DNA of 64,000 nt from Candidatus Aminicenantes bacterium JdFR-78 (GTDB lineage Bacteria > Acidobacteriota > Aminicenantia > JdFR-78): contig MTON01000013.1 of assembly GCA_002010665.1 (NCBI GenBank), positions 1 to 64,000 of the forward strand. The letters are read 5' to 3'. The translations under genes and the position numbers were made by a program. Every line of letters begins with the position of its first letter. The stretch's first letter is position 1. The notes beneath the pieces are model-generated. The model saw only the letters and a list, made by a program, of their open reading frames with translations, did not search any database and was not told the DNA's origin. Shown here one piece after another: positions 57,863 through 64,000 of the stretch.

Positions 57863-58977
57863 AACATACTATTTTTAAAGTATTTGTATTTTTCTTCAAT
57901 AAATTTTTTTATTTTTTCCTTAAATTTTTCTCTTGAAAACTGCATTGCATTTTCTCTTATTTTAGCTTTATTAAAATTCAATTTATTACACTTGTCAAGT
58001 GCTTTGAGCAAATCATTAACTTCTGATTTTGTAAAAAAAACACCTGTTTTATCGGGAATAACGGTTTCCTTTGCACCACCTTTTTCATAGGCTATAACAG
58101 GTATCCCACATGCCTGAGCTTCAAGAGGAGCTATTCCGAAATCTTCTTCTCCAGGAAGTAGAAAAGCTCGTGCATTTTGATAGAGTTTTAAAAGTTCATT
58201 ATCAGATATATCTCTTAAAAATTCTATATTGGATTTAGCTATTCTTTTCAATTTCTTGTATTCAGGACCAACTCCAACTATTTTAAGGGGTTCTCCAGTA
58301 ATATTAAATGCCTCTATAGCTAAATCAATTCTTTTATATGGGACAAGGGCAGATACAATTAAATAGTAATCTTTACTTCCATTTTCACTGGGTCTAAAAA
58401 AATCAGTATCCACTGGAGGATGAATAACTTCAGCTTCTCTTCTGTAATACTTTTTAATTCTTTGAGCTACATTATGGGAATTTGCTATAAAATAATCAAC
58501 CCTGTGCGAGGAAGATTCATCCCAGAGTCTCAAATAGCTTATAATAGGTGGAATGAAATAGCGATGAAAAAAGGGGAGCTTTTCGTGTTCAAAATATGGA
58601 AAGTATTGATTCCAGGCATATCGCATCGGTGTATGAACATAACAGATATGTAAGGCATCAGGTCTTGGAATAATTCCCTTTGCAACGCAATGGCTACTGC
58701 TTATTATCAAATCATATTCCTGTAAATTAAATAGCTCAATTGCTAAGGGGAAAAGGGGTAAATAATAACGATATTTTCTCCTTAGAAAAGGGAATTTCTG
58801 TATGAAACTCGTTTCTATTTCTTTTTCCTCAATTATTTTTGTCTGGGAACCTTTGAAGTGAAATAATGTGAAGATTTTTGCCTCAGGAAAAATTTCCGCG
58901 AGAACTTCAAGGACTTTTTCTCCGCCTCTTCTGCCTGTAAGCCAATCATGGACAAGAGCAACTTTTATATTTTCCAT
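57859..58977 (-). CDS. Glycosyltransferase family 4 (mannosyltransferase-like)
   Basis: 'VALVHDWLTGRRGGEKVLEVLAEIFPEAKIFTLF', 'CYVHTPMRYAWNQYFPYF', 'EDFGIAPLEAQACGIPVIAYEKGGAKETV'. Confidence 0.95.
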   Translation of the reverse strand: MENIKVALVHDWLTGRRGGEKVLEVLAEIFPEAKIFTLFHFKGSQTKIIEEKEIETSFIQKFPFLRRKYRYYLPLFPLAIELFNLQEYDLIISSSHCVAKGIIPRPDALHICYVHTPMRYAWNQYFPYFEHEKLPFFHRYFIPPIISYLRLWDESSSHRVDYFIANSHNVAQRIKKYYRREAEVIHPPVDTDFFRPSENGSKDYYLIVSALVPYKRIDLAIEAFNITGEPLKIVGVGPEYKKLKRIAKSNIEFLRDISDNELLKLYQNARAFLLPGEEDFGIAPLEAQACGIPVIAYEKGGAKETVIPDKTGVFFTKSEVNDLLKALDKCNKLNFNKAKIRENAMQFSREKFKEKIKKFIEEKYKYFKNSML

Positions 58978-59036
58978 TAAAATAACCTTAGCTGTTTGAT
59001 TATAAAAAGCAGGGGAGAAAATGTCAATTACAATTG

Positions 59037-60266
59037 TTAATAATACTTATTTATTAGACGAACATTTTTCTCAATTTTTCTTATTAAGAACTTCTTTATT
59101 TTTTCTATAAATTCCTTAGGCCATGATCCATGATTGATGTGATAGTTCAACATTCTTCTATTTACTGTGGATACATCCTCATATTTTCCTTCTTTCATTA
59201 AAAGTTCTCTAAGTTTTTGCCATAAATCGGGATTTTCACTTTTAGCAGGAGTATAATATTCATCTTTTACCTCTATTTTTAACTGTTTATCAGGTCCATC
59301 AATAATTAAAATATTTTCTCTTTCTGCTAATTCTATTGCTGCTTCTTTTATCTTTTCTTGTTCCTTTTCAATTTCTTCAATTCTTTTTTTCAATTGTATT
59401 TTTTCCTCTTCGAGTTCAGAATATTTTGCAACTAATTTTACTCCTGGATCATTACGATATTCATTAATGTCAAGCTTTTCCATTTCTTTTGGATGTCTCC
59501 AAAGCGGGCAGATATTCTGGTATTCACACCAGTCACATAAGGGAGACTTGTTAGGAGGAAATTCTTTGCAGGATTCAATTTCCTGAATTTTTTCTATAAC
59601 TGCTCCTTGAAGTTTATCTAATTCATCAAGCTCTCTGAATGAAACTATTTCTTTATTAAACATGAGATAATGCCAGATTAGTTTTGCTTTTTTTGCTTCA
59701 GGCCAGAGTTTTAAAATAGCTAAATGATAAAGTGCCATTTGCCAGTCTTTATCAGCTTCCTCTTGCGAGATTAAAAATCCTGATGTTTTATAATCATGGA
59801 TTTCAAATATTTTTTCTTTGTCATTCCAATCGAGCCTATCTATAATTCCACTAAAGGGATATTCAATATCACCATATCTTATCCAGAAATTGATCCTTTG
59901 TTCTGTTCTAACCACCTTTGCCTGATTAAATGGTTTATACTCACGATAATAATCAATCAAACAATTCTTTCCTTTATTAAAATAATCTTCAGGTGAGAAT
60001 TCATCATTTACGATCTTTATTCCTGAATGATAATTTTTCTCCCATAATTGAGTATATTTATCAATCAACCATTCTTCGGATCTTACTACTCCATGTCGAA
60101 CAGAGTCATAAAGTTCCTTTAGAGCTTCATGAACCCTATTACCAAGAAAAGACTCAATAGTTTCCAGTTCACTCTCTTCTTCATCTATATATTTGTACTT
60201 ATAGTAAAGCTTACATTGGTCAAAACTTTGGATTCGGCTTATTGAGAAGGGTCTCACTCTTTTCAT
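59037..60266 (-). CDS. PD-(D/E)XK nuclease family protein (RecB/Cas4-like)
   Basis: 'FSISRIQSFDQCKLYYKYKYI', 'GIIDRLDW...FEIHDYKTSG', 'CDWCEYQNICPLW' Fe-S-like Cys motif. Confidence 0.92.
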   Translation of the reverse strand: MKRVRPFSISRIQSFDQCKLYYKYKYIDEEESELETIESFLGNRVHEALKELYDSVRHGVVRSEEWLIDKYTQLWEKNYHSGIKIVNDEFSPEDYFNKGKNCLIDYYREYKPFNQAKVVRTEQRINFWIRYGDIEYPFSGIIDRLDWNDKEKIFEIHDYKTSGFLISQEEADKDWQMALYHLAILKLWPEAKKAKLIWHYLMFNKEIVSFRELDELDKLQGAVIEKIQEIESCKEFPPNKSPLCDWCEYQNICPLWRHPKEMEKLDINEYRNDPGVKLVAKYSELEEEKIQLKKRIEEIEKEQEKIKEAAIELAERENILIIDGPDKQLKIEVKDEYYTPAKSENPDLWQKLRELLMKEGKYEDVSTVNRRMLNYHINHGSWPKEFIEKIKKFLIRKIEKNVRLINKYY

Positions 60267-60429
60267 CTCATTCCTCTATTTTTAGAAATGATAATTTTCT
60301 TTTCATAAACTGTCAAGGATTAATCTTTTTTTTGAGAAGTTAATCCTGATTTTTAAAAGACTGCTTGAATAAATGAATTTAGGATTTTATTGATACTTCA
60401 AATATAATATGATATCTCTATAAGGTAAA

Positions 60430-61422
60430 ATGAAAATCAAATTACTTAAATATCTTGTCTGCCCTGAATGTAAAAGTCATTTTGAAATTACTGTGCAGAA
60501 AAGAGAGGGTGAGGAAGTGATGGAGGGGGAATTATTATGCAATAGTTGCGATAAAACCTTTCCAATAAGAAGAGGTATTCCGAGAATATTAATGGGTCAG
60601 GATTATCACTTAAAAAAAGAAACACAGAAAAATTTTGCTTTTTCCTGGAAAAAATTTTCAAGTATTTATGAAGATGAAAGGGATTTTCTCGATTGGATAT
60701 ATCCAAAAAACAAAGAGTTCTTTAAAAATAAAATTGTATTGGACGCAGGCTGTGGAACAGGCAAACACGCTTCATTTGCTTCCCAATTTGGAGCAAAAGA
60801 AGTGATTGCATTTGATTTAAGTGATTCTGTAGAAGTTGCTTTTGATATAAATCGTCAATTGGATAATGTTCACATAATTCAGACAGATATATATTATTTG
60901 CCCTTTAAAGAAGACTTTGACTATGTTTATTGTATAGGCGTTCTCCAACATCTTCCAGATCCTGAGAAGGGTTTTTATAATTTGTCCAAATTATTAAGAA
61001 AGAAAGGTTGGATATCAATATGGGTTTATGGATATGAGGGAACAACTTTTGTTAGAAAATTTATAGATCCGATTAGAAAGCATTTGACATCCAAAATGCC
61101 TCCCTCATTAGTGTTAGCTTTAAGTTTTTTTCCTGCCACTATTTTTTACTTACTAGCAAAGGGATTATATAAACCGCTTTCAAAGTTTAAACCCACTACA
61201 AAAATTTTGAAATTCATGCCAATGAGTTCTTATATTGTTTACATTTCTCAATTCAATTTTCTTCATATTTTTAATTCTGTTTTTGATCAATTAATTGCAC
61301 CCATAACAAAATATTTCTGTAAAGAGGATATCGAGGAATGGTTTAAGAAAGCAAATTTAAAAAACATTAAAATTTCCAATCGTAATAATATGAGTTGGAG
61401 AGCTACTGGGCAAAATTTTTAA
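60430..61422 (+). CDS. Class I SAM-dependent methyltransferase with N-terminal Trm112-like zinc ribbon
   Basis: 'LLKYLVCPECKSHFEI...GELLCNSCDKTFPIRRGIPRIL', 'VLDAGCGTGKHASFASQFGAKEVIAFDLSDSV'. Confidence 0.93.
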   Translation: MKIKLLKYLVCPECKSHFEITVQKREGEEVMEGELLCNSCDKTFPIRRGIPRILMGQDYHLKKETQKNFAFSWKKFSSIYEDERDFLDWIYPKNKEFFKNKIVLDAGCGTGKHASFASQFGAKEVIAFDLSDSVEVAFDINRQLDNVHIIQTDIYYLPFKEDFDYVYCIGVLQHLPDPEKGFYNLSKLLRKKGWISIWVYGYEGTTFVRKFIDPIRKHLTSKMPPSLVLALSFFPATIFYLLAKGLYKPLSKFKPTTKILKFMPMSSYIVYISQFNFLHIFNSVFDQLIAPITKYFCKEDIEEWFKKANLKNIKISNRNNMSWRATGQNF

Positions 61423-61669
61423 AGCTTATTATATTAATATTCTAAAATCACCATAAATTCTAAAGGGATTTTTAGGTATAGAATTATAAAACCAATAATT
61501 ACTTTCTCTTTTATTTTATTAATGATTTTTCTCTTGCTTAAAATTTAATTGTCATAATATCCAATTGCCTTTAATTATTGACAATAGTTTATTGGTGTGT
61601 TAAAGCAGTTAAGAGCAAAATGTGCTTTATCCTTCCTTTTGAAAAATTAAAAAGAGTGAGGAGGACTGC

Positions 61670-63430
61670 ATGAATTTAAGAAAGTTTTGTTGTGTAAGTG
61701 TTATTTTAATTTTAGGAATTGCTCTTACATCTTCATTAGTTTTTGCATCGCATAAATGTAAGAGTTGCGATTCAGAAGATTGGATTCCTCAAAGAAAGGG
61801 TTGCACAGTGATTATAGTTGGAAAGGATGCTTCAGTAGATGGTTCAGTTATGACTACTCATACATGTGATTGTGGAGTATGTGACTGGACATGGAGATAT
61901 GTTCCTCCTGCAGACCATAAGCCAGGTGAAATGAGAAAGATATATCATATAGATCAATTCGGTTCTTGGCCTCCTGAAAAAGGATTGAAATGGGATGTAT
62001 ATACAAAAAATTTTACTGGACTTGAAATTCCTCAGGTTCCCCACACTTATGGTTATATACATGGAATGTTCGGGTATATGAATGACCAACAACTTGCAAT
62101 TGGTGAGTCAACTATTGGATGTAGGAAAGAAATGGAAAACAGGACTCCAACCCCTAAATTCGATATAACAATGCTGACAATTCTTGCAATGGAAAGATGT
62201 AAAACAGTAAGGGAAGCAATAAAACTCATGGGCTCTCTCGCTGAGAAATATGGATATGGCTATACAGATACAGGAGAGATGCTTGCAGTGGCAGATCCAA
62301 ATGAAGTTTGGATTTTTGAAATAATGCCTGTCGGACCATTATGGACTCCTGAAAGTGGAAAACCAGGAGCTATCTGGTGTGCACAGAGAGTTCCAGATGA
62401 TCATGTGAGTGTCTGTCCGAATGAATCCAGAATAGGTGAGATAGATTTAAATAACCCCGACTATTTTATGGCATCATCAAATGTAATTTCATATGCAATT
62501 GAGCATGGTTATTGGGATCCAAAGAGTGGTGAACCATTTAACTGGAAAAAGGCATATTCGCCAAAAGAAGGCAGTGCATTAAGCACAAATGGAGCAAGAG
62601 GGAGGCTTTGGAGATTTTTTAGTCTTGTTGCTCCCTCCAAAAAGTTTAGTCCTGACACGCCCAATATGGAACTTCCATTCTCTGTTAAGCCGGATAAGAA
62701 ATTATCAGTTAAAGATGTTATGGCTTTAACTCGCGATAAATATCAGGGAACTCCCTTTGATCCAGCAAGGGGCTTACAAGGAGGACCTTTTGCTAATCCA
62801 AACTTTTTACCATATGGATTTGAACTTAATGGAAAAAGATATAGACTTCCTCGACCAATAAGTGTAAATCGCGCAGAATATGTTACAATTACTCAGAGCA
62901 GAAATTGGCTTCCAAACCCAATAGGAGGGATTGTATGGATAGCTTTTGGTGCTCAAGATACCTCCTGCTATATGCCCTTTTATGCTGGAATTAAGAAAAT
63001 TCCAGATTCTTTTAAATTTGGTGATCACTGGACCTTTGATAGAAAATCAGCTCGCTGGGCATTTGATTATGTGGACTTTCATACCCAGGTCCTCTATTCC
63101 TTAGCAATTCAAGATGTCAGAAAAGCTCAGGAAAAATGGGAAGGAATGGCATTGGAGTGGATTCCAATAATTGATAAAATCGCACTTGAACTCTATAAAA
63201 AGGATCCTGAAAAGGCAAGAGATTTCCTAACAAATTTTTGTATAAATTTTGCAAATAATGTTATTAATGCGTGGTGGGAACTTGGAGACCAATTGCTCGT
63301 TAAATACAATCATCTATGGATTTACGATGTAAAAACAAGAAAAAGAAAACCATTGAAATTTCCAGAATGGTATCTCAAATTACTGATTGAATATAACAAA
63401 TTGAAACCTGAGCCCGAAAAGAAAAAATAA
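61670..63430 (+). CDS. C69-family dipeptidase
   Basis: Signal peptide then 'KGCTVIIVGKDASVDGSVMTTHTCDCGVCDW', 'IGESTIGCRKEMEN', 'DPNEVWIFEIMPVGPLW'. Confidence 0.9.
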   Translation: MNLRKFCCVSVILILGIALTSSLVFASHKCKSCDSEDWIPQRKGCTVIIVGKDASVDGSVMTTHTCDCGVCDWTWRYVPPADHKPGEMRKIYHIDQFGSWPPEKGLKWDVYTKNFTGLEIPQVPHTYGYIHGMFGYMNDQQLAIGESTIGCRKEMENRTPTPKFDITMLTILAMERCKTVREAIKLMGSLAEKYGYGYTDTGEMLAVADPNEVWIFEIMPVGPLWTPESGKPGAIWCAQRVPDDHVSVCPNESRIGEIDLNNPDYFMASSNVISYAIEHGYWDPKSGEPFNWKKAYSPKEGSALSTNGARGRLWRFFSLVAPSKKFSPDTPNMELPFSVKPDKKLSVKDVMALTRDKYQGTPFDPARGLQGGPFANPNFLPYGFELNGKRYRLPRPISVNRAEYVTITQSRNWLPNPIGGIVWIAFGAQDTSCYMPFYAGIKKIPDSFKFGDHWTFDRKSARWAFDYVDFHTQVLYSLAIQDVRKAQEKWEGMALEWIPIIDKIALELYKKDPEKARDFLTNFCINFANNVINAWWELGDQLLVKYNHLWIYDVKTRKRKPLKFPEWYLKLLIEYNKLKPEPEKKK

Positions 63431-63473
63431 ATATTTTTAAATTTTAAATGTTTCTTATAAAAGGAGAATCAAA

Positions 63474-64000
63474 ATGAAAAGACTGAGTAAAGTAGGATTT
63501 TTTGGTTTTTTTCTTACTTTGTTATTTTTCGGTTTAATTGTATTGAATTCTGAAGAAATTCCTAAAGCTCAATTACCTGTTATTACAACATCTGCTGGAC
63601 AGAGTCCTGATGTAACAACAGTTAATATAATATGTGAAGAAGCAGGTGTAATGTACGACTATTGTGATGTTGTAACTCCTGAAATGTTAAAAGATGGAGT
63701 TGGATTAGGTGACAGAAAATCAGCTCCGGGTTTTCATGTAGAAGTGCATACAGATTTAAATAAATTTCCAAAAGGAACTCCATATAAAACTATAATTATT
63801 GCGATTGGTGCAAGTTTGAAGGGAATGGGAGCTTCTGGCCTTACTGTTGAGACAGAGTTAGAGCGTCTAAAAAAAGTCATTAATTATTGCAAAAAGAATG
63901 GAATTTTTATAATAGGAGTTCATATTGGAGGAAGTTCAAAAAGAGGAGCACCTGGAAGTGATAATGAAAGAATGATTGATGCTGTTGCTCCTTATGCTGA
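63474..64000 (+). CDS. DUF6305-like secreted protein (runs off window)
   Basis: Open frame MKRLSKVGFFGFFLTLLFFGLIVLNSEEIPKAQLPVITTSAGQSPDVTTVNIICEEAGVMYDYC... to window end; not in ORF track. Confidence 0.65.
   Translation, partial: MKRLSKVGFFGFFLTLLFFGLIVLNSEEIPKAQLPVITTSAGQSPDVTTVNIICEEAGVMYDYCDVVTPEMLKDGVGLGDRKSAPGFHVEVHTDLNKFPKGTPYKTIIIAIGASLKGMGASGLTVETELERLKKVINYCKKNGIFIIGVHIGGSSKRGAPGSDNERMIDAVAPYA

Overview
The window is 64 kb of AT-rich bacterial DNA, probably from a diderm (Wzz, porin-like and O-antigen ligase genes). It opens with the 3' end of a 23S rRNA gene and a complete 5S rRNA gene. Most of it is a large surface-polysaccharide locus (about 16.9-36.6 kb, with outliers at 4.6-11 kb, 37.9-40.3 kb and 56.4-59 kb), followed by housekeeping genes (murA, HIT, murB, NifU-like, clpB, rpiB, SHMT-like, pgsA-like). 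The most unusual signal is a family of degenerate short-word arrays with a strict 7- or 8-bp period, e.g. TTATTAG-TTATTTG-TTATTCA-TTATTGG-TTATTTG, or GAGCTAT-GAACCAT-GAACTAC. They bracket small accessory cassettes: VapBC-like, DUF5615/DUF433-like and MazEF-like modules, four 23S-IVP/Avd-like four-helix-bundle (4HB) genes, and a nucleotidyltransferase pair. Many begin exactly at a stop codon, and some appear inside the coding sequence of a bi-domain oxidoreductase. Two of the four 4HB genes are frameshifted, one by an exact 10-bp tandem duplication. An identical 52-bp direct repeat flanks the DUF5615/DUF433 module, and diverged direct repeats flank the nucleotidyltransferase pair. All product calls come from reading the translations by eye; no database search was run.
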